Shown here piece after piece: positions 46,201 through 55,587 of a DNA stretch of 64,000 nt. Every line of letters starts with the position of its first letter. Positions within the stretch are counted from its first letter, which is position 1. Source of the DNA: Nelumbo lutea (taxonomy: Eukaryota; Streptophyta; Magnoliopsida; Proteales; Nelumbonaceae); assembly GCA_022828595.1 (NCBI GenBank), contig JAKGHH010000003.1, positions 100,525,583 through 100,589,582 on the forward strand, in the 5' to 3' direction. Below the pieces are notes generated by a model. The model made no database searches. It saw only the letters and a list, made by a program, of their open reading frames with translations, and was not told the DNA's origin. Position numbers and translations under genes: made by a program.

Positions 46201-46745
46201 GGTGTTTTTTATTGGTAACAAGAATTTATTAATTTATAGAGAAAACAATATTAATATAACATGAGTCAAGCAACCCCTCTTAGACATTTAGGCTAGAAAC
46301 CACTACATAAACTCTTTTTTTTATAAATTACATAAACCTTTTTAAAGCACTTAATGCAAGGGTTTATACAACCATCAAATAATAAGATAAAGATCAAAAG
46401 AAAAGGGGAAGAAATGAAAGGCCAAAGTTACCTTTGCTTGTCTGTTGAGAACCTCTCAGAATTTGAAGATCTTTTATAGTCCCATATTTGGAAAATAAAG
46501 CAGAAACTTCATCTTCAGAGATATTCTTTGGTAGCATACCAACAAAAAGCTTATGCTCTGGAGATAAATTCATTTATGAAAGAACAATTATCTCAAACAT
46601 CAGCAGACAGTAGAAAGTGAGGTTGGCATCACTATAATTTACAGTAGACATTTAGAGGCCAAGAATTACAGAAACGGTGCACAAATATCAAACCTAGCCT
46701 TTCTAATTCACCATCTGCATACTTCACTTGTAATGGACTGGATGC
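37252..46745 (-). CDS. BRUNO-like (CELF family) RNA-binding protein gene, 3' seven exons
   Basis: Seven exons on the minus strand join in frame with GT-AG introns: 46745-46694, 46557-46432, 46057-45978, 39262-39080, 38041-37693, 37602-37459, 37379-37252 (stop). They give 353 codons plus stop. The first exon ends RRM1 ([14 protein letters not shown]). The next two encode RRM2, with RNP motifs KLFVGMLPK and [11 protein letters not shown] Met/Pro/Gly-rich linker follows ([16 protein letters not shown]), then RRM3 with [11 protein letters not shown] and GFVSYDS, ending [14 protein letters not shown]. This layout is that of plant BRN1/BRN2 proteins, which bind mRNA and in Arabidopsis down-regulate SOC1. 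The intron 39263-45977 is 6.7 kb and full of transposons. The exons for most of RRM1 and the start codon are not found up to 64000. Splice sites are clean, so the visible part looks functional. Confidence 0.92.
38558..38989. repeat. Perfect 215-bp tandem duplication in an intron
   Basis: 38558-38772 and 38773-38987 read identically by eye (AATATTATCTCTGATGC to GCAAAAGACACAAA). It lies in the 1.0-kb intron 38042-39079 of the BRUNO-like gene. Confidence 0.9.
40157..40878 (-). mobile_element. L1-type LINE 3' fragment 1
   Basis: A T-run at 40157 (the poly(A) end on the minus strand) is followed by the 3' part of a plant L1: a short untranslated region, then an RNase H ORF. It is cut off at 40878, where the T-run of the next LINE starts. 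A related 5' piece at about 42069-42195 ([19 protein letters not shown]) may be its continuation beyond the second LINE. It lies in the large intron of the BRUNO-like gene in the same orientation. Confidence 0.85.
40247..40726 (-). CDS. LINE RNase H ORF (fragment 1)
   Basis: A 159-codon frame covers the C-terminal RNase H domain of plant L1 ORF2. [20 protein letters not shown] gives the first D, RAEL the [14 protein letters not shown] the second D, and [11 protein letters not shown] the last D, so the four catalytic acids are kept. The domain would degrade RNA in RNA-DNA hybrids. It has no start of its own in the parent element; it is the tail of a truncated polyprotein. Confidence 0.75.
   Translation of the reverse strand: MAWEPPPERFLKLNFDGSSLGNPGPSGVGGVLRNESGNVVLIFSGPIGVGNSTRAELATAIQGVQLAMQIGVEQMIIEGDSKVVVGWLQNPESVVWCFKNEIKKFNCLISSLAVRIQWVGRSANSMADGLAKQGINRESLYGLNRRLNLSSIFCLYSYW
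40879..41950 (-). mobile_element. L1-type LINE 3' fragment 2
   Basis: The T-run at 40879-40892 abuts fragment 1. Upstream on the minus strand are an RNase H frame (41408-41001, [20 protein letters not shown] with some active-site drift, [16 protein letters not shown]) and the zinc-binding and linker region (41861-41430, [20 protein letters not shown]). The latter is the CCHC-like segment between RT and RNase H of plant L1. A stop separates the two. Confidence 0.8.
42069..42195 (-). pseudogene. LINE ORF2 linker fragment
   Basis: [20 protein letters not shown] matches the segment just before RNase H in the neighbouring LINEs (IMWRATRAAVLWSVWEERN in LINE 4). It is probably the separated 5' part of fragment 1. 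Confidence 0.55.
42469..43346 (-). mobile_element. L1-type LINE 3' fragment 3 with target duplication
   Basis: 878 bases, flanked by AGTCACTCAATATT (42455-42468) and AGTCGCTCAATATT (43347-43360), a 14-base target duplication with one mismatch. The T-run next to the left copy is the poly(A) end. It is 5'-truncated, as usual for target-primed reverse transcription. Confidence 0.88.
42591..43289 (-). CDS. LINE ORF2 C-terminus with RNase H (fragment 3)
   Basis: This is an open 232-codon frame. The linker ([20 protein letters not shown]) leads to an RNase H domain with [43 protein letters not shown] and [11 protein letters not shown]. The fourth catalytic region has E-S-D in place of E-G-D, with the D kept. 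It is the best preserved RNase H frame of the intron copies. Confidence 0.75.
   Translation of the reverse strand: MFSPSFFRWPKKRGKTMWRNIRAAVCWTLWKERNSRIFSDQERTIGNLLDLILLRVAHWLKTMELFSDYFVADLVRNWKEIASSALCKRSCSPLWSPPFGFIKLNFDGSCLRNPGPFGIEGVLRDEVVAIIAMFLGPIGEGDSLRAEILAALEGIQRARELNIRCFVLESDLEVVIRWLKGGDNGLWSYNNEKNKFKWLSRDMVVHYNWVKRTANAFADGLAKQGVNRDSIF
43430..43975. mobile_element. MITE-like element with GAGCTCG-rich inverted text
   Basis: GATACGAGCCGAG near 43436 is the inverse of CGGCTTGC...CGAGCTCGTATGGC near 43920-43942. The interior has many GCTCAAGCTCG and GGCTCGAGCTTG blocks in both directions. Boundaries and duplication were not fixed; probably a hAT-type MITE. Confidence 0.45.
44012..44170 (-). 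mobile_element. tRNA-derived SINE-like repeat
   Basis: On the minus strand, TTGGTGTAATGGCAAAATC resembles a Pol III A box and GTTTGAGTCTAAGGG a B box about 45 bases further on. Then comes text ending in GTACCTAGTCTACCCC. This is the layout of plant Au-like SINEs. The 3' end is not fixed. Confidence 0.45.
44521..44612. repeat. Dispersed repeat, copy B
   Basis: AGTCCCAAGCCCAGATAAAG through AAAACTTTTGCCAAACTC matches copy A at 35244-35330. ACTCTTATGG.CATGGATCCTA occurs on both sides (about 44490 and 44590), which may be a target duplication or part of the repeat. Confidence 0.55.
44683..44710. repeat. Poly(A) tract
   Basis: 28 consecutive A residues; possibly the tail of an old retroposed sequence on the plus strand. 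Confidence 0.9.
45230..45570. mobile_element. Tourist-like MITE
   Basis: The ends GGCCTCGTTCGTTTGC and (reverse complement) GGCCCTGTTTGTTTACC are related inverted repeats. The flanks TAT and TAA could be a drifted TWA duplication. Inside, ACTTACCCGGGTAAGT and GTCAATGGG pairs form more inverted repeats. It lies in the large intron of the BRUNO-like gene. Confidence 0.6.
46206..46300 (-). mobile_element. Very short LINE 3' stub
   Basis: TTTTTTATTGGTAACAAG followed by AATTTATTAATTTATAG matches the 3' tails of the neighbouring LINE copies (TTTTATCAATAACAAGAAAC). It sits in the 374-base intron 46058-46431 of the BRUNO-like gene. Confidence 0.45.
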
Positions 46746-48304
46746 CTGAATAAAAAAGAGAGGGTGGAGAATGCATTTAGTTAAAGCAAAGAATGACACC
46801 TTTTGCATTATGTAAAATAGTAATAACTTGTCCTTACTATAGTTGTTACTAGTCAAAAAAAAAAAATAGTGCAAGTGAAAAACATAAGCAACACAAAGCA
46901 TTTTATCCGGGCTATAGCAAAAGATATGAGAATTAAAAGAACTGCAGCAAATATGGCAACAAAAGATGTACAAAATAATAAATTTATAAGACATCCTGCA
47001 GTAGAATTGACCCTAGATGGTGCAAGGATCAAAAATATTGATAGGATATGCCCTGCACTGGGCGTATCGTATCCGTATCCAAAGTCACTGAGACAATATA
47101 AAGGGTTTTGGGGTTTTGAATATTTGGGATGATAGAAGACATCCTAGTCAGCAAATATGACAATTATCAGGTCGATTAAATAAAAGAATTAGGTGTCTTT
47201 GTCAATCAATACACACAATACCCAATTTTTTGGTGTCATGTGTATTAATATTTTGACCATTGGTTTAGTGGACTCCAAGTAGTCACAATGTGGCTTACTT
47301 TAGTTCAGTATATATCAGGAAAAAGAAAAAGATGATAGTAGCTTCTTTTGCTGGTAACTTTGAATTTTTTTATGAAATTAGTAAAAGAATACCATGTACA
47401 ATAAGCCATACAACCCATTGTATAGGCTGAGATCACCTATCCCTTAATTGTCTGTATTACATGATTGACCAGAACAAATTTTCCCTATTAACAACTTTAC
47501 AAGCTAAAGTGCCAGCTAAACCTTTTTTTGATCTGCTCACCCACTAGTTTTATCCACCAAATGTGATGATTAATCAAATATGACCATCCTTTTGTTGAAA
47601 CAAAGTCCTACTTCATTGTAAAGCACATTCGCCTGGTTCCTCCGTACACTTAGTCCAATAACTTTTTTTTGGTTTACTACTGCCATATTATGATAATGCA
47701 TGAGAACAGACTTAGATGGTTCTTTATTTGATCGTTTGGTTATCTCTGCTTCAATAATTGATTAATTCGTGATTATGTCTTGGGAATTCTCCTCATCAAA
47801 TTACTAATGTAGGAACTGAAACTTAGCAGGAAATCATGATATGATAATACATGAGAACAGACTTAGATGGTTCTTTTTTTGATCGTTTGGTTATCTCTGC
47901 TTCAATAATTGATTAATTCGTGATCATGTCTTAGGAATTCTCCTCATCAAATTACTAATGTAGGAACAGAAACTTAGCAGGAAATCATGGCATGAGAAAT
48001 TGGAGTTAGGGCGGAATCTGGAAATGAGGGCCACAGGCCGACAGCAATACATGTGGAGTCTAGCAGGTCCCAGAAATTTGATTGAATTGGAGATATTCAA
48101 AATTTCTCAAAAAAACTCACTCGTTTTCCCTGTCCAAACTTTCCTGTGAATATATACCAAACCAGTTAATGCATTTGTGACACGAAACACCTTAAGAAGC
48201 AAATTGACATTTCCTTTGGTATTTTCCTATGGCAGCTCTAGTACCCATCAAGAAACCCCTATATCCAGCACCCTTCTTGCTTTTCAATCTTTTCTTCTAA
48301 GATC
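46746..48304. other. Non-coding, probably intron of the BRUNO-like gene
   Basis: No exon for RRM1 is visible here. It holds a 151-base tandem duplication (47689-47990). Otherwise it is unassigned. Confidence 0.45.
47689..47990. repeat. 151-bp tandem duplication, diverged
   Basis: Copies at 47689-47839 and 47840-47990 start TATGATAATGCATGAG and TATGATAATACATGAG, with several further mismatches. Confidence 0.85.
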
Positions 48305-48474
48305 TCAACTCAAGTCAGATTTAATCCCAACTATTTGGAGTCAATTACACAAAGCCTGTCCCACCATTGTGCTCTATCAAGAGCAATGTTTTCTGTCAAA
48401 CTACAAGTCTTTAAATCATTTTTTACCACTTCAGACCATGTTTTCTTTGATCTTCCCTTTGCTCTTTTAGAACC
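48305..48474. repeat. Dispersed plant repeat, cut by a LINE
   Basis: AATCCCAACTATTTGGAGTC, GTGCTCTATCAAGAGCAATG and TCTTCCCTTTGCTCTTTTAG resemble a repeat common in plant genomes (usually with AACTAGTTGGGGTC). It is interrupted at 48475 by the LINE T-run. Confidence 0.45.
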
Positions 48475-48574
48475 TTTTTTTATCAGAAACGATAACTTTC
48501 ATTAGAGATAAATTGAACTGAAATACAGAAAGTCAACCCTCATAAGAAAAGGTTGATCCAATAAACATCAAATA

Positions 48575-49495
48575 TTACAGCACTGCCCAATAAAGACTCT
48601 CCCTTACAGTCCCTTGTTTTGCTAGGGCGTCAGCAAAACCATTTGCTGATCTCCTTACCCACTTGAACCAAACACCCACCTCCCTTGTTATGCTAAGAAT
48701 TTCCCTTATCAGCTGTCTAAATTGCCAAACTCCCAGCTTCCCTGATTGCCTCCACCCAATTACCAACTTGGAGCCTTCCTCTATCTCAATCTGCTGTAGC
48801 CCCAATTGTTTGGCCAGTTTTACACCTTGATGTAGTACCAAGATTTCCACTCCTAAGGAATCTCCAACTCCTATTGGACCTGAAAACAGATCCATTATCT
48901 TGCCTTCATTATCTCTGAAAACACCTCCTATACCAGATGGGCCTGGATTACCTATAGAGCTTCCATCAAAGTTCAGTTTCACCCTTTGTTGTGTCGGTGG
49001 GGACCAAACTTCCTGTATCATAGCTTTGGAAGTAGTAGTAGATGCCACAATACCCCAACTTCTATAAATGTCTTCAACTGAGAAATCCTTAAAAAGATCA
49101 CAGGATTTCAACCAATGGATAACCTTAGTAGTTATTCCTTTCACAACCTCTTCCTTGGATCTACAACTGCCTTTGAAGATCCTATAGTTTCTTTCCTCCC
49201 ACACTGACCACAATACAGCAGCTCTAGTGGCTCTCCACATAATCCTTCCACGAACTGTTGGTTGCCTATAAAAAACTAGATCAAAGAGGTTCACCACACT
49301 CAAGGAGGGAATCCACCTGCAGCCAAAGAGAGAAGAGAACCAAAACCAAATAAAGAACACGAAGGGACATAAGATTAGTAAATGTGAAATTGTCTCACTA
49401 GAACCCAAACAGAGGTAACAAACATGGGGGGAGAGGCACATATTTGGCCTCTTTTTCTGCAATAAATCCAAGGTGTCAATTTTTTGGAGTACCAC
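48575..49495 (-). CDS. LINE 4 ORF2 C-terminus with RNase H
   Basis: An open 306-codon frame. The zinc-binding segment CYLCLGSSETISHLLILCPF is followed by the linker (IMWRATRAAVLWSVWEERN), then RNase H with [29 protein letters not shown] in place of RAE (the E is kept), IEEGSKLVIGW (G-D changed to G-S) and NGFADALAKQG. The third catalytic acid is therefore lost, so the enzyme would be inactive even if made. Confidence 0.75.
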   Translation of the reverse strand: MVLQKIDTLDLLQKKRPNMCLSPHVCYLCLGSSETISHLLILCPFVFFIWFWFSSLFGCRWIPSLSVVNLFDLVFYRQPTVRGRIMWRATRAAVLWSVWEERNYRIFKGSCRSKEEVVKGITTKVIHWLKSCDLFKDFSVEDIYRSWGIVASTTTSKAMIQEVWSPPTQQRVKLNFDGSSIGNPGPSGIGGVFRDNEGKIMDLFSGPIGVGDSLGVEILVLHQGVKLAKQLGLQQIEIEEGSKLVIGWRQSGKLGVWQFRQLIREILSITREVGVWFKWVRRSANGFADALAKQGTVRESLYWAVL

Positions 49496-50217
49496 TTCCC
49501 AACAAAAGGCCTAAATTTTAGGGGGTACAGGGCTACCCCACACCTCCTTTGAAGGAAAGTTCCCTACAAGGTTAGAGGTCTGAAGCAAAATGTTATAAAA
49601 AGAAGAGCAATTGAAAAAACCAGAAAGGGAAGGTTTCCAAATTCTGTTATCTCTACAGGACTGATCAAGAAAGACTTCCCCTAACTGAGTGATCAAATCA
49701 TCAACCATCCCCATTTCAGAATCCCTTAGACCTCTTCTCAATCCCAAATCCCAGGATTTATCAACAAACACTGAAGAGATCACTTTTCTTTTGTTTTCAG
49801 ACAAGGAGTAAATAGATGGAAATCTATCTCTAAGGGAGTTTTCACTAACCCAAACATCTTCCCAAAACAAGACTTTATTTCCAGCGCAGACATCATATTT
49901 GAAATAAGGAAGCATAAGAGGCAAAATACCTTGAATAGCTTTCCAAGGAGAACACTAAGAAGCCCTAGGGTCGAGTCATGCATCCCAGCGTTATTTACCA
50001 ATCCATGAATTCTAACAGTCACTCTAGACCAAAGTCTGTCATGTTCCATCGGTACTCTCCAAATCCATTTCCCCAGCAAAGCCGCGTTTCTTAATCTTAT
50101 ATTTCCTAACCCAAGGCCTTCATCATCCCTACTCCTAGAAATCACCTCCTACTTCACTAAGTGATCCTTCTTAATATCCCCTGATTCCCACAAGAAATCC
50201 CTTATTATCTTCTCTAA

Positions 50218-51633
50218 CTAGTTAGCTACTTTCATTAGTACTCTAAAGGTAGATACGAAATAAACTAGCAGGTTGGCCAAGGTTGACTTGATTAAGGTTA
50301 TCATACCCCCTAAAGAGATGTAATTCCTCTTCCAATTTGCTAACCTCTTGGAGAATCCTTCAATTACAGGGTACCAAAAACTCTCAACCATTGGGTTCCC
50401 TCCCAGTGGTAGCCCCAAATATTGTAAAGGCCAGCCCCCCACTTCACACCCCAAAATCCTAGCTAGGGAATCCACCTCCTCTCCCCCTAAATTGAGCTCT
50501 GCCACACAGTTTTTTCCCTAGTTCACTTTAAGATTGGACTTCCTTTCAAACTGAAGCACTAGACTCTTTAAGTTCTGTAATTCCCCTTCCTCCCCATCAC
50601 AAAACAAGATGATGTCATCTACAAATTGTAAGTGCGCGACCACCACCTCCTCCCTACCAATCCTCCAACCTCTTATCAAATTGTTCACATCAGCCCTCGA
50701 AATCATGGCACTCAACACATCAGCTACTAGGGTAAAGAGGAATGGGGACAATGGATCTCCTTGCCTAATACCCCTCTTTGCAGGAAAGAAACCCCTAGCT
50801 ACACCACTCACCAATATTGAGAAATGACATGAAATGGCATCCCTTTACCCAATTGCACCATCTCCCCCCAAACCCTCTCCGCTTGAGAACCTCTAGTAAA
50901 AAATCCCAGTCCACCATGTCATATGCCTTTTCAAGGTCCAATTTGCAAACCACCCCTTTTCCATTCTCCTCTTCACCTCAACACATTCATTGGCAATAAG
51001 TATTTGATCTACAATTTGTCTTCCTTCTACAAAGGCCCCTTGATATGGTGAGATTAGAGACGGGAGGATCTTTTTTAATCTTAGCGCTAGGACCTTAGAG
51101 ATGATCTTATACATGCTTCCCACCAGGCTTATAGGTCTGAAATCCTTTGGTTGAAGAGTGTCCTTCTTAGGAACCAAGGCAATAAAAGTTGCATTTTCTC
51201 TCGAGTTATATTTGCCTCTCTCATAGAACTCTTCAAAAACCTCCAACAAATCCTCTCTAATTATCTCCCAACAATCTTGATAGAAGGCCATCAAAAAACC
51301 ATCAGGCCTAGGAGCTTTAGATCGATCCATGAAGAAGATTGCATTTCTCACTTCTTGGGCCTCAAATCTTTTTTCCAAAGATTCCAATAAGACACTATCT
51401 TTCACCCTCCACTCCAAGTCCTCTAAGCTCTCACTAGGTCTCCCTGGGTTGTCATACACTAATTTGAAGTGATTAACCAAAGCTTGAGCCATATCATCTT
51501 CCCTTGTCAGCAATTGCCCATCCCACTCCAATTTTGAAACAGAACTCTTCCTTCTCCCATTTGCCAACGAATGAAAACCCTTGTATTGATGCCCCCTTCC
51601 TTTAGCCATTTGCACATGGATTTTTGCCTCCAA
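50218..51633 (-). pseudogene. LINE 4 reverse transcriptase
   Basis: RT blocks appear in order. NGRRKSSVSKLEWDGQLL leads to AIFFMDRSKAPRPDGFLMAF and NATFIALVPKKDTLQPKDFR, then FRPISLVGSMYKIISKVLAL with SPYQGAFVEGRQIVDQIL. After a frame change come KRGIRQGDPLSPFLFTLVAD, the catalytic HLQFVDDIILFCDG (F-V-D-D box with both aspartates) and LGCEVGGWPLQYLGLPLGG. Stops lie near 50893, 50515 and 50215. Confidence 0.85.
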
Positions 51634-51852
51634 CTTATCTCCCCTTCCTAAGAAGATCTTCCAGTTCCTGTTTCAAATTCCATCTTTCCACCCTACCATC
51701 TTCCCCCAGCCTTCTTTCAGCTTCTAGTCCATCTAGTTCCTGCACTCTCTAACCGATTTCCACTTTCCTTCGCTCTAATCTACCAAAAACCTCTTTGTTC
51801 CAAATCTTGAGTCTAGCTTTCAAGAGTTATAGTTTCTTGTAAAACCTATACC

Positions 51853-52341
51853 CTTAACATCATTTCATTAGTATTTTCAATGAGTTGGGAGAAGACATGC
51901 AAAAAAAATACAAATTTTAACAAGAGATATTTCTGGTAGATTCCCCAAGAAAATAGGGAGCTGATCTACCGGTCAAATGATCTACTCTGTTCAGATCCAA
52001 CTTCCCATTACATTTAGTTACAGGAATAAGAATTTGCTATCTTTCAGAAAAAGGGAAAAAAAAACCTTTAGGACAGTTATTTTTGTTCACACAAGATTTA
52101 ACAGGTTTAAAGAAGAGGGGTCCAAACAAAATGGTAGCATCAATACTACCCATTCGGATAAGGAGGTTTGGGAAAGAGTCCCCTGCACTCTAGAGACAAG
52201 TCAACGCATGCAAATATGGATCAGAATGGCTATATGGTATTTTCATGATTCCCCCAGGACCTTATGGTGTGAACTGTGTTGACCTATGTGTTTCGATGGT
52301 AATAAACTCATTGAGAATACTAATGAAATGATGTTAAGTGT
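51853..52341. repeat. 34-bp inverted repeat around 415 bp
   Basis: CTTAACATCATTTCATTAGT at 51853 continues to CAATGAGTT at 51886. The reverse complement lies at 52307-52341 with one mismatch. The right arm is part of the copia-type LTR start; the left arm may be an inverted copy of LTR sequence. Confidence 0.55.
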
Positions 52342-52642
52342 GTATCTGTGCCAAGTAAACCTTATTGAGCCTCAATTGATTAACAATCTACTATGAAGAA
52401 TCTTGGAACGAAATGCTTTTGGGTAGCTGTCTATCAACCAATCACTCTCCAAGGAAGATGCATGCTCCAAGAAGAAAGAAGAAAAAGGAAGAAGCATCAA
52501 GCTCTAGTGCTTTATATTTTGTGTCATTTTCTTAAGACTTGATATAATCATTTGCAGAAGGATGCACACTATGGGCTCTTGCTAACCAAACTCGGTTGAC
52601 CTAACCTTAGAGACCAATGGCCAAAGTTAGGTCCAACCCTTA

Positions 52643-52690
52643 GGTGTTCCCGTACTCTTTTTTTTGATGAATGGTGTTCCCATACTCTTT
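52643..52690 (-). mobile_element. Minimal LINE tail with 18-bp target duplication
   Basis: GGTGTTCCCGTACTCTTT (52643-52660) and GGTGTTCCCATACTCTTT (52673-52690) flank only TTTTTGATGAAT. That insert is the T-run plus the start of the 3' tail seen in other LINE copies (TTTTTTGA/TTATCA). Confidence 0.5.
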
Positions 52691-52979
52691 GATGGACTTA
52701 AAAGTGAATATCTAAGTTTGAAAGCCTAAGGAAGTGATTTCCACACCTCTGGAATCAGAATCTCAAAGTTTCTAAGGTTTAGAGGAGTCAGTAATCGATT
52801 GCTCTTGAAATAGTAGTTGACTATCCTTGACAGCAAAGACTAATGTCACCCAGTAGCTGAATACCCATGAAGGTATAGTCAACTACCTGTGACAACTGAG
52901 GCCAATGTTACTTAGACACTGCTTGGTAGTCAACTACAAAAAATCTATAGTCGACTATGTTTCACAGTTGAGACTAGAT

Positions 52980-53584
52980 TTTTTTTTATCATTAACAGAA
53001 TGCTTTATTAAAAATAATATTTTTGAAACTTAAGTACAAGAAAGGGGGGGTAACCTATCTTAACTCCCCCACAACAAGGAACAAAGAAAAAAGCTAAAAA
53101 TTAGCCCAAAAAAATAGATTCCTTAAGTGCCCCTTGCTTGGCTAACCCGTCAGATATTAAATTAGCACTTCTCTTCACCCAAATGTACTTCACCTCAATA
53201 TCCCTACTCAGCCATTTAAATTTTTTCTTTTCATTTCTGTAGTTCCACAAACCATTGTTGTCTTCCTTCAGCCACCTAATCACCACCTCCAAGTCCACTT
53301 CAATGAAAGCATCATATGTTTAATTCTCTTACTCTTTGGATTCCTTCCAGAACTGCTAGGATCTCAGCCCTAAGAGAGTCACCCTCTCCAGTTGGACCTC
53401 AGAAAATAACATTAATAATCACAGCCTCATTCCTGAACACTCCCCCAATCCCAGAAGGCCCAGGCTTCCTTGAGCTACTACCATCAAAGTTCAGTTTTAT
53501 GAATCCAGAAGGAGGGGGAACCAAGAAGGTCTAGAAGTCCTCTTACATTGGGCAGAGGTAGATATTTCTTTCCATTTTCTCAAA
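52980..53584 (-). mobile_element. L1-type LINE 3' fragment 5 with 14-bp target duplication
   Basis: It is bounded exactly by AGTTGAGACTAGAT (52966-52979 and 53585-53598). A T-run starts at 52980. Minus-strand frames give the end of RNase H ([20 protein letters not shown], with SANLISDGLAKQG) and, after a frameshift near 53310, RAEILAVLEGI and LNFDGS. The 5' truncation leaves only RNase H. Confidence 0.9.
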
Positions 53585-54382
53585 AGTTGAGACTAGATAT
53601 TTGCTTAGCAATTGACTATTAGGAGGGAGTAGCAACTACCAGAGAAAAGAGATTCCTCTTTGCGCGTAGTAGGCGACTACTAGCTCGCGACAGCCAACTA
53701 CTTGGTAAAAAATCTGATCGCTTGAAGGCATAACAGCTATTTCCTCTTCTAATAAGCCTTCAATCTCATTGGGAACTTGCTCTAAACATTTCTAAGTTTG
53801 GTTTAATCCATTCCCAATGGATCTATAATGGTTACTTGCTCTCAAGCACTATAAATTAGTGTTTTTGGATTGAAAACCTCAAAAGCTTGAATTGTAAAAA
53901 TTGTTAAGTGAAAAGAGAGCATTGTGAGCAAGAGAATTTAAGAGAAGAAGAGATTTCTAAGCTTAATCAGTTCATACAATGAAAAAATCTTGTGTAGCCT
54001 TTTGGCTTAATTGTTTCTCACTGATATTTCTCAAATCTCTTTTAAGTGATTGGGCTATCGCATTGTGAATACTCTTGCATTTGTTTTAGCTTGCATGTAT
54101 CAGTTGTTATTAGCCTATGAAGAGGCAATCCATTGTATTTGTGCTTTACATTGCTATTATCTTCCTGTAACAGTGTGTTCAAGTTGAACACAATTAAAGG
54201 TCTGTTGACACCTATAAGCCCAACTGTTCAGATTTGGTTGACACCCGGAAGTTCAATCATTAAGGTCTTGTTGGCACCCAAAAGGCTAACTATTGTAAGG
54301 TTTTGCTAGCACCCAGAAGTCCAGCCGATTAGGGGAAATTCTCAAGAGGTTGCCTATGGAGGGGACATAGGTCTAGGTTTGG

Positions 54383-54861
54383 CCAATGTTTTAAAAGCGC
54401 AAGGTGCAAAAAAGGCGCAAGGGCCATTTTGTGCCTGAGGCTCAAGGCGAGGCACGCGCCTTTTTGAGGCAAGGCGCACAATTTAAAAAAAAAAAAAAAA
54501 AAAGCTAAAAATTCAAAAAAATGCAAAAAAAAATCAAAAAATTATAAAACATAATATTAATAAAAAATGTGAACTTAAGTTTCAAAATAAATGTTTTAAA
54601 AAACCTATTATCTAAGATTAAAATACATAAATATAATATGTAAAGCATATTCAAATGAGAATTTAAAAATGAAATCAAACATATAAAACATTTTCAAGCA
54701 TATAAAACCCACAATCTCTTTTTTTTCTCAATTGCATCAAGTAGCTAAGGCGCAACGCGCACCAGGCATGCACCTTTTGAATGGGCTGCACCTAGGACCT
54801 GGGCGAGGCACCTACCCTAAAATGCGCCTCGCCTGTGCACCTAGGCGCGCCTTTTAAATCA
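54383..54861. mobile_element. MITE with 10-bp target duplication
   Basis: CTAGGTTTGG is duplicated at 54373-54382 and 54862-54871. The ends CCAATGTTTTAAAAGCGC and (reverse complement) TGATTTAAAAGGCGCGCC are GC-rich inverted repeats (GGCGCAAGG/CCTAGGCGC) around an AT-rich core. Confidence 0.7.
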
Positions 54862-55062
54862 CTAGGTTTGGTCGAACCTTTATAAACCTCTATGTGCTTT
54901 ACTTTGTTGCAATTGTTGACTTTGCTTATTACATCACTTTGCATTGCACACACAGCCTTCCATTCTCAGTAGTTTTGCATTCTAAGTTTTAGGCTTTAGT
55001 TGGGGGAAAATCCTTAGGAACCCAATTCATCCCCTCTCTTGGGTTAGACTAACTAGGCAACA

Positions 55063-55439
55063 GAGTGTGCCACTGTGGATAGGCATCCTCAACCAATCCA
55101 AAAATTCCTCTAAATACATCTCTTGTGAAGTAGGCAAGGGTGATAGGATACAGTTTTGAGACAACAAATGGAATGGAAGGTGCTCTTGGAGGAAGGATTT
55201 CCCCTCTTTGTGCATCTTGACTAAAGCAAAGGAGGCAACTATTACTGAAAGACATGAGATGGTTGCTAATATGGTGGTAAGGGTACCTAAGTTCCATCAC
55301 AATGTCAATGTTTGGGAGTCAAGCTCTCTTGTAGAATTGTTAGCCTCTACTCCCCATAAGGCCTGGTTGTGAGGATACAAGAGTTTGGGACCTAAAACTA
55401 AATAACATGCTCTTGGTAAATCATATTATCTATCTCCCA
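55063..55439. other. Unassigned, possible decayed LINE piece
   Basis: A plus-strand reading resembles plant LINE text after RT (FPLFVHL, then KEATITERHEMVANM), but it is too broken to assign. Confidence 0.3.
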
Positions 55440-55587
55440 TAGGTGGGTCAAATACCCTTTTTCTTGGCAATGGCTATTAATGTTCTGAGCTCCTCTCACG
55501 GTGTCCAGCAGGTTTGCATTTTCGCGTTGTCGTTCAGATTCGGAAAAGAGACCCAAACAAATGCTCGAAAAAGTTTAGATCCCAACA

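Larger units (their letters stand above)
48475..51835 (-). mobile_element. L1-type LINE 4, with RT and RNase H
   Basis: The T-run at 48475 marks the 3' end. Minus-strand coding runs from about 51830 (end of endonuclease/linker) through RT (51633-50218), the zinc-binding linker and RNase H (49495-48575). It lacks ORF1 and the endonuclease, so it is 5'-truncated at about 3.4 kb. RT is broken by stops and small frameshifts. Confidence 0.85.
52277..55062 (+). mobile_element. Copia-type LTR, split by a LINE and a MITE
   Basis: It starts TGTTGACCTATGTG and ends GGCAACA, preceded by AGGAACCCAATTCATCCCC with TCTCTTGGGTT. Such text is usual near the ends of plant copia (SIRE-like) LTRs, together with repeated AGTCAACTAC/AGTCGACTAT phrases (52850-52960, 53620-53700). 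Without the LINE (52980-53584) and MITE (54383-54861) it is about 1.7 kb. No primer-binding site, polypurine tract or target duplication was found, so it may be a solo or truncated LTR. Confidence 0.5.
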
